A stretch of DNA of 64,000 nt, from the NCBI GenBank assembly GCA_039621445.1, contig CP154955.1, positions 49,770,086 to 49,834,085 on the forward strand, written 5' to 3'. The DNA is from Euglena gracilis. Taxonomy: Eukaryota; Euglenida; Euglenophyceae; Euglenales. The notes under the pieces were generated by a model, which saw only the letters and a list, made by a program, of their open reading frames with translations, made no database searches and was not told where the DNA came from. Both the position numbers and the translations under genes were made by a program. This document shows positions 44,561 through 56,400 of this stretch, piece by piece; within the stretch, counting starts at the first letter, position 1, and the number at the start of each line of letters is the position of its first letter.

Positions 44561-44929
44561 GCCACCGACCACCTACCGACCAGGGGGGGCGGCTTAAAAA
44601 TGCAAAAAAGGGGGGGGGTAGTGCAAAAAAATGGTGGTCGGCCCGACCTGGTCGGCCCGACCACCACAGGTCGGTCGACCACCACCACAGGTCGGGCCGA
44701 CCATGGTCGGCCCGACCTCCGCAAGGACGACCACCGGAAATCCGCACGGAGCCGGGGTTCCGTGCGTTTCGCCATAGTGGGAAGGCTGCGGAAAAAGGGG
44801 GGGGGGTGACACGTTTCCAATGAGGGCATCTGTGGCAATTACACGTTTTCAAACAAATTGGGCTGAGCCCACATTTCAGCCTGAAAACGTGTTCAGCCAG
44901 GGGGCCCCCGAAGGGGGCCCCCTGAATTG

Positions 44930-45462
44930 GGGCTCTGGCTTCACGCCCGAACCGGCGTTCTGGACTCCGGTTAGGCGCAGAAATTTCTGCGCCGAACCGG
45001 TGTCCAGAACGCCGGTTCGGGCGGGAAAACGGCGTCCTGGGGACCGAAATGAAAAGTGCCAGAAAGTGTCCAAAATGGTTTGTAGACATGAGGCAATCAT
45101 ATCTGAGCACTTTTTGGGGGGTATCTGGCCAGAAATTAAGGTATTTTGTGCAACGATTTCCATTTGGCCAAATCTGGGGATTTTCTGAAATAGAACACCA
45201 TGCAGCAGGGCTGAAATCTAAGGCCATCTAAAACCCTTGAGAAAGGTTATCGATCAAGGGGCAACATGGCAGGTGAACAGTGGATTTTGGAATTTGCGAA
45301 AAGGGTCCAAAAATCATAATTCTGAAAAAACCCAAGGGGTCCAGCTAAAATTTCCTAACCATAATTCTGAAAAACCCAGGGGAGGGTCCAACCAATTTTG
45401 AAAACACCCAGGGGGGCCAAAATTTCCCAACTCTAATTAACATTTCCCAACAATTTTAAAAA
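44930..45462. repeat. Block repeated in reverse at 55930-56475
   Basis: The block contains P4 palindromes (GAACGCCGGTTCGGGCGGGA), then about 230 bp of AT-balanced text (TTTGTAGACATGAGGCAATC and so on), then three units of the GTCCAGCTAAAATTTCC type. The reverse complement at 55930-56475 follows it throughout. In that copy the sequence runs straight on across the point where copy B's element sits here, so it is an empty site. Confidence 0.8.
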
Positions 45463-45843
45463 CGTGTTCAGCCCGCCAAATGCCTGCCCTGAAATTCGTG
45501 GTCATGAACACGTTTTCAATGAGGGCATTTGTGGCAATGACACGTTTTCAGTGAAGGCATCCGGGTTCAGGCACGTTTTCAATGAGGGCATTTGTGTCAA
45601 TGACACGTTTTCAGTGAAGGCATCCGGGTTCAGGCACGTTTTCAGTGAGGGCATCTGTGGCAACCCTGAGTAAAAAGCCAAAAAAAGTATCATGAAAAAT
45701 CGGCGTGTGGTTGTGAGGCCGGGTGGTCCTCAACCAGTGAGGCGGGTCGGGGGCACTCTACAACACAACAGAAGGCTAGGTTGCCTTGGAGCACAACGAA
45801 ACAGAGTGGCGGACATCACGGCACACGACACGCTTTACACAAA

Positions 45844-47173
45844 GAAACCGTGTTTGGGCCGATTTCGAGACTTTAAAAGTCTTAAATCTTCGCCCAAAAC
45901 ACGGTTTCTGATACGAAAACTGTGTCCAGAACGCCGGTTCGGACCACGGAACTGTGTTCCAGAACGCCGGTTCGGGCGGCAGCCCGAACCGGCGTTCTGG
46001 AACACAGTTCCGTGGTCCGAACCGGCGTTCTGGACACAGTTGTTGAAACCGTGGATTAGGGGCTCTGGCTTCACGCCCGAACCGGCGTTCAAGGAACCCA
46101 GGCCAATTTCGCCCTAAATGCCCATTTTTCTAACATTTTGGAGCATTTTTGGGCTCCTTTGGGCGCATGGCCATGTCGATCGGCCAATTGAAGTTTTCAC
46201 AGATCCGGTGCCATGTTACCCATCGATCGAAAGCTCTTCTCAAGTGCTTTTGGCAGATGGCCACAGGATTCAGCAATAATCCATACAGCGCTTATTTTCA
46301 GCGATCGTGCATTCCAAAATTTGACATCCTAATTTGTGAAATCCCACACCTTAGGTGCCTTAGAGCATATCAATCGAAAGCTCTCGCCAAGGCCTTTCAT
46401 TTGGTACCCACAGAACTCAGCTATACTGCAGAGCACTCTGAAAATCGGCGATCGCATTTTCCGACCCTGTTTGCAAAGTCGAAATTCCGATGTTTCACCA
46501 GCCATGTTGCCCATCGATCGAAAGCTCTTCTCAAGGGCTTTCAGCAGATGGCCTTAGATTTCAGCCGTGCTGCATGGTATTCTATTTCAAAAATTCCCTA
46601 AATTTGGCCAAATGGAAATTGTTGCACAAAATACCCCAATATATGGCCAATTACCCCCCAAAAACTGCTCAGATGTGATTGCCACATGTCTACTAAGCAT
46701 TTTGAACATTTTTTGGCACTTTTTATTTTCGGTCCCCTGGACGCCATCTTCCCGCCCGAACCGGCGTTCCAGAACGCCGGTTCGGCGCAAAATTTTCTGC
46801 GCCGAACCGGCGTTCTGGAACGCCGGTTCGGGCGTGAAGCCAGAGCCCCAATACACGGTTTCAAACAAGAACAGTGTTTTGGGCCAAGGTTTTGTGTCAA
46901 GAACTGTGTTTGGGCCAAGAGTTAGGGGGAGCCCAGGGGCGGGGACCGCGGCGCCGAAGGCGCCGTGGTCGCCCCTGGGCCCCCCTAAAACCTTGGCCCA
47001 AAACACTGTTCTTGTTTGAAACCGTGTTTGGGCCGATTTCGAGACTTCAAAAGTCTTAAATCTTCGCCCAAAACACGGTTTTTAGGGGGGCCCAGGGGCG
47101 ACCGCGGCGCCTTCGGCGTCGCGGTCCCCGCCCCTGGGCTCCCCCTAAGTCTTGGCCCGAACACAGTATCTTG
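45844..47173. mobile_element. Composite insertion (1.3 kb) within copy B's element
   Basis: Flanked by ACACAAA on both sides (45837-45843, 47174-47180). Copy A is continuous here, which defines the insertion. It starts with a hairpin of about 65 bp (ACCGTGTTTGGGCCGATTTC and its inverse), contains the P4 perfect palindrome at 45918-46041, an AT-balanced interior (46140-46700), another P4 palindrome (46750-46850) and GGGGGCCCAGGGGCG hairpins. No gene is recognised. Confidence 0.65.
45918..46041. repeat. Perfect palindrome, 60-bp arms and 4-bp loop
   Basis: The left arm starts AACTGTGTCCAGAACGCCGG and the right arm is its complete inverse. The loop is GGCA. The arms hold two tandem P4 motifs. 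A shortened version lies at 48510-48600, and a partly decayed one at 49590-49705. Confidence 0.93.
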
Positions 47174-47174
47174 A

Positions 47175-47685
47175 CACAAAAGAGCCATACTTTGGCTCTT
47201 TTGCCAAATCTTGGCAATGAAAATGATATGCCAATCACAGACAACTTTGTTCACAGACAACTTTGTTTGTTTGGCGTCACAGACAACTTTGTTCAGCTCC
47301 ACACAATTTGGATTTTTGGGAATGGCAACACCACAAAAACCAGATTTCTCGTGTTTTATTGGCAGTCGGGACACAGCACGAGGCACAGGGGGTTGGTCAG
47401 GGAACCACACACTGTTCGATGACGCTCGCCATCGAACAACAGGCTTGGTTCCAGCTCCCATCCCGTCCAGGCAACAAAGAAAGCATCCAGCTCAGGTTAA
47501 CAGGCTTGCCGATGTTGACACAGTTTGGCGAACTCCAAACAGTTGGCAACAGCAGCAAGCTCTGCACCTACGGAGCCGGACTTTTTCTTTGTGTTGCCCT
47601 GTGCCAGCAAGGTGCCATGAAGGGGGTCCGTCCTAGGGGGAGGTGGCAAAAGACCATTCACAAAGTTTGCCGTGCGTTTGGCCAT
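47175..47685 (-). pseudogene. Tyrosine-recombinase-like/PHD protein, copy B, degraded
   Basis: The start at 47685 reads MAKRTANFVNGLLPPPPRT, which shows the intact N-terminus that is split in copy A. A deletion removes about 20 residues after PRT. The frame then follows copy A through LAAVANCLEFAKLCQHRQ and hits a stop (TAA) where copy A has Tyr. After a large deletion it resumes at PRAVSRLPIK in the linker and ends in a partial finger in which one Cys is replaced (EKSGFCGVAIP), followed by duplicated text. It is clearly inactive. Confidence 0.7.
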
Positions 47686-48049
47686 ATTGGCAGGGCTGCG
47701 GGAATAAAGAAAAAAAGAAAAAAAGGGGGGGTGACACGTTTTCAGTGAGGGCATTTGTGGCAATGACACGTTTTCAGTGAAGGCATCCGGGTTCAGGCAC
47801 GTTTTCAGTGAGGGCATTTGTGTCAATGACACGTTTTCAGTGAAGGCATCCGGGTTCAGGCACGTTTTCAGTGAGGGCGCCGTTTTTTGGGTCCGAATTT
47901 CACAAATTGCCGTTTTTGACCCCTTGCGTGAATCATGACCACGAATTTCAGGGCAGGCATTTGGCGGGCTCTGAAAACGTTTTTAAACAAAGTGGCTGAG
48001 CCCAGATTTCAGCCTGAAATCTGGGCTCAGCCACAATTTGTGTATAGAA

Positions 48050-48400
48050 AAATTCCCGGGGGGGGGGTCCAGCCAAAATTTCCCAACCGTACTTCTGATA
48101 AACCCTAGGGGGGGCTCCAGCCAATTTTTTTTTCAACCGTGTTTGTGAAGAAACCCAGCCAAAATCTCTGAACCGGAATTTTGAAAAAAGGGGGGATCAA
48201 ATCCCAACCATAATTCTGGGGAAAAAAACCAGCGGGGGTCCACCCGAAAATTCGGCATTGCAAATCTGAAAAAATCTGGGGGGGGGTCCAGCCAAAATTT
48301 CCCAACCGTGATTCTGAAAAAACCTAGGGGTGGTCCAACCAAAAAAAATTTCCAAATCGTAATTTTGAAAAAAAAACCTTTCGATTGATGGTAACCTGGC
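48050..48400. repeat. Array of the 46-bp GGTCCAGCCAAAATTTCCC unit
   Basis: Five or six degenerate copies in the orientation opposite to 22365-22880. 55615-55920 is a near-identical inverted copy of this array. Confidence 0.8.
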
Positions 48401-51400
48401 ATCAGACGGATGAAAACTTCAATCGGCCGATCGACATGGCCATGAGCCCAAAGGATCCCAAAAATGCCCAAAAATGTTCAGAAACTGGGTATTTAGGGCG
48501 AAATTGGCCTACTGTGTCCAGAACGCCGGTTCGGGCTGCCGCCCGAACCGGCGTTCTGGAACACGGCTTCACGCCCGAACCGGCGTTCTGGACACAGTTT
48601 TCGTATCAGAAGTTCACCGATGGGTTAGGCAGAGGGGGGGGAGGGGGTCCGGGACCCCCCGGTGAACTTTCAAACGGTGAACTTCACCATAGGGGGGGGA
48701 GGAGAGAGGAGGGAGGGGGGGGGGGTCAAAATGACCAAAGTCTACTGCCTGATCTCCAGGGGACCCAGCGAACCCAAAGAGCCGCCCAACTAGGGTTAAA
48801 AACATTGGGGGACCCGAGCGAGGCGCCGAAGGCGCCGAGCGAGGGTCCCCCAATGTGTATTAACCCTAGTTGGCGCCTCTTTGGGGTAGCTGGTCCCCTG
48901 CAGGCACCAATTTATCACGCATCAGTCCGACCCCCCAACCGGTCGATCGACCCTTCAACTAGTTGGTGGTAGGCTGGAGGGGTGGGGTCCTGGCTAGTCG
49001 GCCGACTAGTCGGCTGACTAGCCAATTGGTTGGCCGACCAGGCCTAGTCGGCAGCTAGTCGGCGAGACAGGGGGGGGGGGCAGTTGGCCGACTAGTCGGC
49101 GAAATACCCACTCTAATGTACTAATGAGTCAACTTTTAAGCCCCCCCCCCTGAAAAAAAACTTCGGATGGGGGTGGAGGAGTTTTCTGCCTCTCGTGAGA
49201 GTCATGGCCAGTTTCCCCCCCCAGGACCCCCCCAGGACCCACCGGGGGGTACCCACTTCAAAATAACCCGATCTTGTGCTGCAATTTTTTCGCCAAAAAG
49301 TTGCGGGACCCCCCAGGACCCCCCCAGGACAGGATCCTGGGGGGGAAGCTGGCCATTAGTGCATTTCCGGGTGATTTGGGCCCGCCACAGACCATTTTTA
49401 TGACCACCGACTAGCCACCGACCGGGGGGGGGGGGGGGCTTAAAAGTTCAAAAAAAGGGGGGGTATTGCGGGAAAATGGTGGTCGGCCTGACCACCACAG
49501 GTCGGCCCGACCACCACGACGCCGACCACCGGAAATCCGCACGGAGCCGAATTTCAACACACGAGTTGGGCCCAGAAAATAGGTTTTGATACGAAAACTG
49601 TGTCCAGAATGCCGGTTCGGACCACGGAACTGTGTTCCAGAACGCAGCCCGAACCGGCGTTCTGGAACACAGTTCCGTGGTCTGAACCGGCGTTCGGACA
49701 CAGTTTGTTGAAACCGTGGATTAGGGGCTCTGGCTTCACGCCCGAACCGGCATTCAAGGAATCACGGCCAATTTCTTTTTGAGCATTTTGGACCTCCTTT
49801 GGGCGCATGGCCATGTCGATCGGCCGATTGAAGTTTTCACAGATGTGATGCCATCTTACCCATCAATCGAAAGCTCTTCTCAAGGCTTTTGACAGATGGC
49901 CACAGGATTCAGCAATAATGCACACAGCGCTTATTTCCAGCGATCGTGTATTCCAAAATCTGACATCTCAATTTGTGAAATCTCACACCTCAGGTGCCAT
50001 ACAGCATATCAATTGAAAGCTCTCCCCAACATCTTTCGCTTGGTACCCTCAAAACTCAGCCACACTGCACAGCGCCCTGAAAATCGGCGATCGCATTTTC
50101 CGAACCTTTTCGCAAATTCCAAAATCCACTGTTCAGCTGCCATGTTGCCGCTTGATCGAAAGCTCTTCTCAAGGGCTTTCAGCAGATGGCCTTAGATTTC
50201 AGCCGTGCTGCATGGTATTTTATTTCAGAAATTCCCCAAATTTGGCCAAATGGAAATTGTTGCACAAAATCAACAGGGGGGGTCCCAAGCTCCCCCCCCC
50301 GTACATGACCAGTCCAGAGCCCGGATCCCCCCCCCTCGAACTCGTCCGGTCCGGTTGAGTTCGCAACTCGACAGGGGGGACCCGCGCCCCCCTCCCTTCC
50401 CCCCCCCCCCCAGGTCCGAACCCCTCCATGGCAAACTGACCCCCCTGGGAGGTCGGCAGGGGTGGGGGGGGGCTGGGTAGACCCCTGAGAATGTTCACCA
50501 GTGAACATTCACAGGGGCACCCTCAGTCGGCGAGGCCTTCCGTCGATTGCTGCTTTGACTGGTTGTATCCCGGGGGTTCGGGGGGAGGGGGTCCAAAAAC
50601 GACCAAAGTCTACTGCATGATCTCTCCCAGGTGGGACAGTTTGGTGTTTTGCTTTGGTGACCCCATTTCCAAGACATGCGTCAGTCGATTTCCATCAGGG
50701 CATCCGTTTACGGGCCAAAAACCCTTTTGGGAGATCTCCGTCCAGGGAGTTCGGTTGAAAGAATCTCAAGACAGATGTGCGGCCCAGCAAAATAGTTTTT
50801 TGAAATATCGGCCAACACTCGCTTGTGCTCGTCCCCTACGTAAACCATCAGCGTCAGTCGATTTTTGTACAGAAACCACCCAAATTCTCCCTGACACAAA
50901 AAAAATGCCAAGATTTGAGGTGAAAATTTTTCGCCTCTCGATGACCTTAATGGCCTTGCAAAAAATGCAAAAAATGCCAAAAAATAATGAGAAAAATGTC
51001 AGTTTCAAAAACCAAGTAAAGGCAGACATTGGCAAAATTGGCTGAAAATGCAAAACAATGGGAAAACTGTGAAAAAAATGCCTCAATTGCGCTGAAATAA
51101 AAACTGGGGGAAAAGGGCAAGAAATCCAAAAAAAATAGAAAAAGAGCATTTTTGGAAAAAAGCGAAAAAAAATGCGAACACATGTCCTTTCCATCCCAAC
51201 ACATCCCTTTCGGATACCATGCACCTCTGCTTGTTTCTCTTCTGTGGGGTCATTGGAAGGAATGCGGTCTGATTGGGTTTGTTAAGCCTGAAATTTAAGC
51301 CTTCCCGACATGTGCCAAATCTAGTCCAATTCCCCCAGTGTCATTTATGTGGGGGTGTCATTATGGGGGGGGGGTCCAATTTTCAAGGAAAATACCTTGG

Positions 51401-52080
51401 GGGGGTCAAAAAAATTTTCCGTCCCGGAGGGGGTAGTGCTGTCACTTATGGGGTGTCATTGTGTGGGGAGTGCAGGTCTTTTGCGAATCCGTTTCTTCCG
51501 TTGCTTTTACTAAAATTCGGTGGGTTTTCCTTTATTTCCTCTGTTCATCCCTTTGGAATTCTTTGTCAAAAGCCGATTTTTTTTCAAAAGGACGTGAGGT
51601 GCCTCAAAAAGAGAATGTCGCAAGTGGTACCACACAAGAAGATCCCTCAAGTTTGCAAAAAACTTCATCCGGCCGAAATGTTGAGCACCAAAAACCAAAC
51701 GAGCGATTTCGCTTGGCAGAACGCGAAATTTTTCGCGATTCGATTTTTTGGAAACGTATCCTTGAACAGCCTTGAACCCACCCCCTTATTAATGCCCTTA
51801 TGCACCGCCCAAAATTCCTCACTAAAAGTGCGCACCCCTCATCCAAATCACTGCCACATCAGGTCGAGAAATGTCCTTTTCCCACCAAATGCTTCTGTCG
51901 TCCAAAAAGAATGGTGGAAAATTAAGCATTTTGACGTTCCCTAACAGTGCACGCCCCTTGGTCTGAAACTACGGCGCATGTGCACTTTGGGGGGGGGGGG
52001 CTTCCATGATCTTATTGTCATAAAATTTCTGAGCTATTTGTGCAATTTCTTTGCTCATCTCGCAGTAAAACATTTTCTTC
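48401..52080. other. Repeat blocks, then unassigned sequence before the tRNA synthetase gene
   Basis: 48500-49760 has P4 palindromes, a GGTGAACTTCACC pair, the GAGCGAGGCGCC block, P1-type arrays and C-run blocks. 49790-50270 is a near-direct copy of 46140-46640 (ATCGAAAGCTCTTCTCAAG, GCCTTAGATTTCAGCC). 50270-50490 is C-run rich. 50500-52080 is AT-balanced without a recognisable gene. Confidence 0.5.
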
Positions 52081-52092
52081 ATCTGCCGGATC

Positions 52093-52329
52093 ATGTCAAA
52101 GAAGGTGAAGGGTGTTGACCTTTCAAACCTTCCAAAGGCAAGCTTTGTCGAAAACAGGAAAGCGACTTTTGAAGCCCTTTGGGCAAAGCAATGTGAAGTT
52201 TTCAAGGCCAAGTCTCAACCCATCAAGGTGACTATGCCAGACCAAAGCATTCGAGAAGCTCAAAGCTGGGTTACCACCCCTTTTGATGTTGCTGTGTCAA
52301 TTTCCAAGAATCTGGCAGAGAAATCAATA
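52093..52329 (+). CDS. Threonyl-tRNA synthetase, exon with TGS domain
   Basis: The exon runs from ATG at 52093 to a GTAAGC donor at 52330. It encodes LPKASFVENRKATFEALWAK, a helical lead typical of eukaryotic enzymes, then QPIKVTMPDQSIREAQSW and TTPFDVAVSISKNLAEKSI, the TGS (ubiquitin-like) domain that precedes the editing domain of threonyl-tRNA synthetase. The enzyme attaches threonine to tRNA(Thr) with ATP in the cytosol (or in organelles if a targeting lead exists). No signal or transit peptide is visible from this start, which fits the cytosolic form. An additional upstream exon cannot be excluded. The next exon continues exactly in phase at 53427. Confidence is high because four exons follow family order. 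Confidence 0.85.
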
Positions 52330-52727
52330 GTAAGCAGGCTTCCGCTGTCCACCAAGGGCGCAACAGGCTCTCTTTCCAAAACAAAATGGCAGAACAAACA
52401 CCGAAAAAGTTGTTTTTTCATGTTCGTGATTGCAGGTGTTGAGTGCGCCGAAAGAGAAAAGGGGCAAAGGGGTACTTATCTGTCGTGGTGCGATGCCCCC
52501 CCCCTTTCGTCATGGTACGACGCCTTGTTTTCCTCTTCCAGGGACTCCGTAGGTTAGGGTTAGGAGTTCGGTCAAATTTGGACACATTGTCCTGGTTCTC
52601 TATGTTCAGGATGGCAAATCCCCTTTCAGGTCAAAGGGGTCGGCAGGCTTTGTGGTTTCCTTGTGTGTGCCAATTCTCCAAACTCTAACCCTGCCCCTTC
52701 AAATAGCCACAAATGCCAAATGCCAAA

Positions 52728-53037
52728 GGGGGGTAGATTTGGCGGGGGTGGGGGGGGGTTGTGGGCAGACCCTAGGGTCGCCAAAGGTCGCCAAAGGTCG
52801 TGGGCGGGTCGATGTCAAAAAATGCGCTCCACGGCAAATTAGCGCAACATACACACAAAAGGTGTTGCACACACAAGGGATTTTTTTTTTAGGGCCCTGG
52901 AACAGTTGCCTACGCCGCTACAATGCAAAAAAGACTGAGTAGGAAATACCCATAGCGACCTTTGGCGACCTTTGGCGACCGTGGGCAGACCCTAGGGTCT
53001 GCCCACAACCCCCCCCCCCAGGCCAGATCCGGGAGCC
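52728..53037. mobile_element. Mutator-like small element in synthetase intron 1 (310 bp)
   Basis: Inverted copy of the element at 42795. The exact 10-bp duplication AAATGCCAAA lies at 52718-52727 and 53038-53047. The ends are GGGGGGTAGATTTGGC and, inverted, GGCTCCCGGATCTGGCC, with GTGGGCAGACCCTAGGG palindromes inside. Confidence 0.92.
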
Positions 53038-53426
53038 AAATGCCAAATCCCATTTGGCCGAGACGGGTCCTGAATTCTGGGTCTCTGACCGTTAAAGGGC
53101 GACAACCGAATGGGGGAGTGCGTCGTACCATAACTGATAAGTGCCGGCAAAGGTGCCAAAATGGCAAAGTGGCAATGCCAAGGTGTTTTTGAGGTTTTTG
53201 GGTTATTTGCCTGAGAATTTGGTGAAAATTCCATCACACCTGGATTTGAGGTTTCGGCCAATTTTTTGGAAACCCATCATCAGGTCCAGCCCATCAGCTG
53301 GCTGGGCCAAAGGTGTGGGATGCTCCCACACCTTTTTTTCCAGCCACACCTTTTCAGCCGGCTGGGCCCCCCCCCCCCCCCCCCGAATTGTCATGTTTTC
53401 CAATGTTTCTGTGCAGAAGCCTGGAG

Positions 53427-53477
53427 GTGGCTCGTGTGAATCAGAGCTTGTGGGATTTGGGAAGACCCCTTGAAGAG
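53427..53477 (+). CDS. Threonyl-tRNA synthetase, 51-bp exon
   Basis: Seventeen codons, VARVNQSLWDLGRPLEE, complete the TGS domain (the WDLxRPLEED segment of eukaryotic enzymes). The acceptor is the AG at 53425-53426 and the donor is GTGTGG at 53478. Both junctions are phase 0 and join cleanly to the exons at 52329 and 60140. Intron 1 is 1097 bp and contains a Mutator-like small element. Confidence 0.85.
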
Positions 53478-56400
53478 GTGTGGCAACGTTGTGAAAGTTG
53501 AAAAAAATCACGTGAATATCTTTGAAGCCGTGCATTGGGGTTCTGGCTTCACGCCCGAACCGGCGTTCTGGACGCCGGTTCGGGCGGGAAGATGGCGTCC
53601 AGGCGACCGGAAATAAAAAGTGTCAAAAAATGTTCAAAATGCTTAGTAGACATGTGGCAATCACATCTGAGCAGTTTTTGGGGGTATTTGGCCAGATATT
53701 GGTATTTTGTGCAACAATTTCCATTTGGCCAAATTTGGGGAATTTCTGAAATAGAATACCATGCAGCACGGCTGGAATCTAAGGCCATCTGCTGAAAGCC
53801 CCTGAGAAGAGCTTTCGATCGATGGGCAACATGGCTGGCGAAACATAGGAATTTCGACTTTGCAAACAGGGTCGGAAATGCGATCGCCGATTTTCAGAGT
53901 GCTCTGCAGTGTAGCTGAGTTCTGAGGGTACCAAGCGAAAGCTCATGGGGAGAGCTTTCAATTGATATGCTGTATGGCACCTGAGGTGTGAGATTTCACA
54001 AATTGAGATGACAAATTTTGGAATGCACAATCACTGAAAACAAGCGCTGTGTGCATAATGGCTGAATCCTGTGGCCATCGGCTCTGTGCGGATTTCCGGA
54101 GGTGGTCGCTGTGGAGGTCGGCCCGACCATGGTCGGGCCGACCATGGTCGGCCCGACCTGTGGAGGTGGTCGACCGACCTGTGGAGGTCGGGCCGACCAG
54201 GTCGGGCCGACCACCATTTTTTTGCACTACCCCCCCCTTTTTTGCCTTTTTAAGCCCCCCCCCCCCTGGTCGGTGGGTGGTCGGTGGGTGGTCGGTGGGC
54301 ATAAAAATGGTCTGTGGCGGCCCCAAATCACCCGGAAATGCACTTATGGCCAGTTCTCCCCCCCAGGACCATGTCCTGGGGGGGTCCTTCTGGGGGGGGG
54401 GGGTTCTGGGGGGGTCCTGGGGGAGTGCTGTGGGGGGTCCTTGGTGGGTCCCGCATTTTTTTGGCAGAAATTTTGCAGCACAAGTTCAGGTTATTCTAAA
54501 GTGGGTACCGCCCCCCGGTGGGTCCTGGGGGGTCCTAGGGGGGAAACTGGCCATGACTCTCACGAGAGGCAGAAAACTCCCCCCTCCACCCCATCCGAAG
54601 TTTTCTTTCAGGGGGGGGGTTTAAAAGTCGGCGGCCTTCGGCGGTAGACTGGGGGGGGGGGGTAGTCGGTCGACTAATGGTCGGTAGCTGGTTGGCGAGA
54701 CGGGGTGGGGGGGTGTTGGGTAGTTGGCCGACTGGTTGGTCAGAATTGCAGCAACCTTCGGCTGTTGCGGTGGCCCTTGGCCGCTGCGCGGCCTTCGACC
54801 AGGAGGCCTTCGTGGCGCATGGCAGTAGACTGGGGGGTGGGGGGGGGAGTCGGCCGACTAATGGTCGGTAGCTAGTTGGCGAGACGGGGTAGGTAGGGTA
54901 TTTGGTAGTCTGACTACCCACTCTAATGTACTAACGGGTCAGCACCGCCGACATTTAAGTCCCCCTGAAGAAAATCCCATGCAAACAGGTCGGTGGCTGG
55001 TCGGTGGTCATAAACATCGTCTGTGGCGGGCCCAAATCGCCCGGAAATGGTCCGGATGGGTCCAAATAAGTGTCTTACACCAACATAAACACCCCCAGAT
55101 GGAAATCTTTGGACGGTGGGTCGGTGGACCCTTGATGGGGGCCCGGAGGGATAAAAAAACAATGATGAAACAGGGATTACATGAAAATCCTTTAGAAATG
55201 CAAGCATTCTGCATCACGAGAGGCAGGAAGCTCCTCCCACCACCCCCATCCGAACGTCAAATAACAAAATCCCTTCTGAGTTGGCAACATACTCGGGGGA
55301 TAAGTTGAAACCGTGTTTGGGCCGATTTCGAGACTTTGAAAGTCTTAAATCTTCGCCCAAAACACGGTTTCAAACAAGAACAGTGTTTTGGGCCGGCGTT
55401 CTGGACACAGTTGTTGAAACCGTGGATTAGGGGCTCTGGCTTCACGCCCGAACCGGCGTTCAAGGAACAAAGGCCAATTTCGCCCTGAGTACCCGGTTTC
55501 TGAACATTTTTGGGCATTTTTGGGATCCTTTGGGCTCATGGCCATGTCGATCGGCCGATTGAAGTTTTCATCCGTCTGATGCCAGGTTACCCATCAATCG
55601 AAAGGTTTTTTTTTTCAAAATTACGATTTGGAAATTTTTTTTGGTTGGACCACCCCTAGGTTTTTTCAGAATCACGGTTGGGAAATTTTGGCTGGACCCC
55701 CCCCAGATTTTTTCAGATTTGCAATGCCGAATTTTCGGTTGGACCCCGCTGGTTTTTTTTCCCAGAATTATGGTTGGGATTTGATCCCCCCTTTTTTCAA
55801 AATTCCGGTTCAGAGATTTTGGCTGGGTTTCTTCACAAACACGGTTGAAAAAAAAATTGGCTGGAGCCCCCCCTAGGGTTTATCAGAAGTACGGTTGGGA
55901 AATTTTGGCTGGACCCCCCCCCCGGGAATTTTTCAAAATTGTTGGGAAATGTTAATTACAGTTGGGAAATTTTGGCCCCCCTGGGTGTTTTCAAAATTGG
56001 TTGGACCCTCCCCTGGGTTTTTCAGAATTATGGTTAGGAAATTTTAGCTGGACCCCTTGGGTTTTTTTCAGATTTACGATTTTTGGACCCTTTTCGCAAA
56101 TTCCAAAATCCACTGTTCACCTGCCATGTTGCCCCTTGATCGATAACCCTTCTCAAGGGTTTTAGATGGCCTTAGATTTCAGCCCTGCTGCATGGTGTTC
56201 TATTTCAGAAAATCCCCAGATTTGGCCAAATGGATATTGTTGCACAAAATACCCCAATTTCTGGCCAAATACCCCCCAAAAAGTGCTCAGATATGATTGC
56301 CTCATGTCTACAAACCATTTTGGACACTTTTTGGCACTTTTCATTTTCGGTCCCCAGGACGCCGTTTTCCCGCCCGAACCGGCGTTCTGGACACTGGTTC

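Larger units (their letters stand above)
36865..44759. mobile_element. P2-type element (7.9 kb) inserted in recombinase copy A
   Basis: The ends share the core GCGGATWTCCGGTGGTCG. Next to each lies a palindrome array built from GGTCGGGCCGACC (36905-36955 and 44637-44720), then a TTTTTGCAC plus C-run plus TTTAAGCC block. The flanking sequence CCGTGCGTTTCG is present at both sides (36853-36864 and 44760-44771), a duplication of 9-12 bp depending on where the ends are set. Copy B at 47.68 kb shows the uninterrupted site. Nearly all of its interior is later insertions (37267-42248) and shared repeat blocks, and no gene of its own is evident. Confidence 0.8.
35716..44910. mobile_element. Element carrying recombinase copy A (with nested insertions)
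   Basis: The left part has P4 motifs (AACGCCGGTTCCGGCGTGAA) and repeats of GGCACGTTTTCAATGAGGGC. The right part, at 44810-44910, has the same GACACGTTTCCAATGAGGGC repeats and ends in GAAAACGTGTTCAGCC. These subterminal repeats also flank copy B (45480-45660 and 47730-47880). Excluding the 7.9-kb insertion, the element would be about 1.3 kb. Its exact limits are uncertain. Confidence 0.5.
45463..48047. mobile_element. Element carrying recombinase copy B
   Basis: The left end has CAGCCCGCCAAATGCCTGCC and GAAATTCGTGGTCATGA. The right part (47935-47975) has the exact inverse, followed by a short palindrome around CTGAAATCTGGG. Inside both ends lie 28-bp-spaced repeats GACACGTTTTCAGTGAAGGC/GGCACGTTTTCAGTGAGGGC. 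An AAAAA run flanks both sides, so the duplication is short and uncertain. The flanks are continuous at about 55935-55960 on the other strand. It carries the dead recombinase copy and a later 1.3-kb insertion. Confidence 0.7.
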
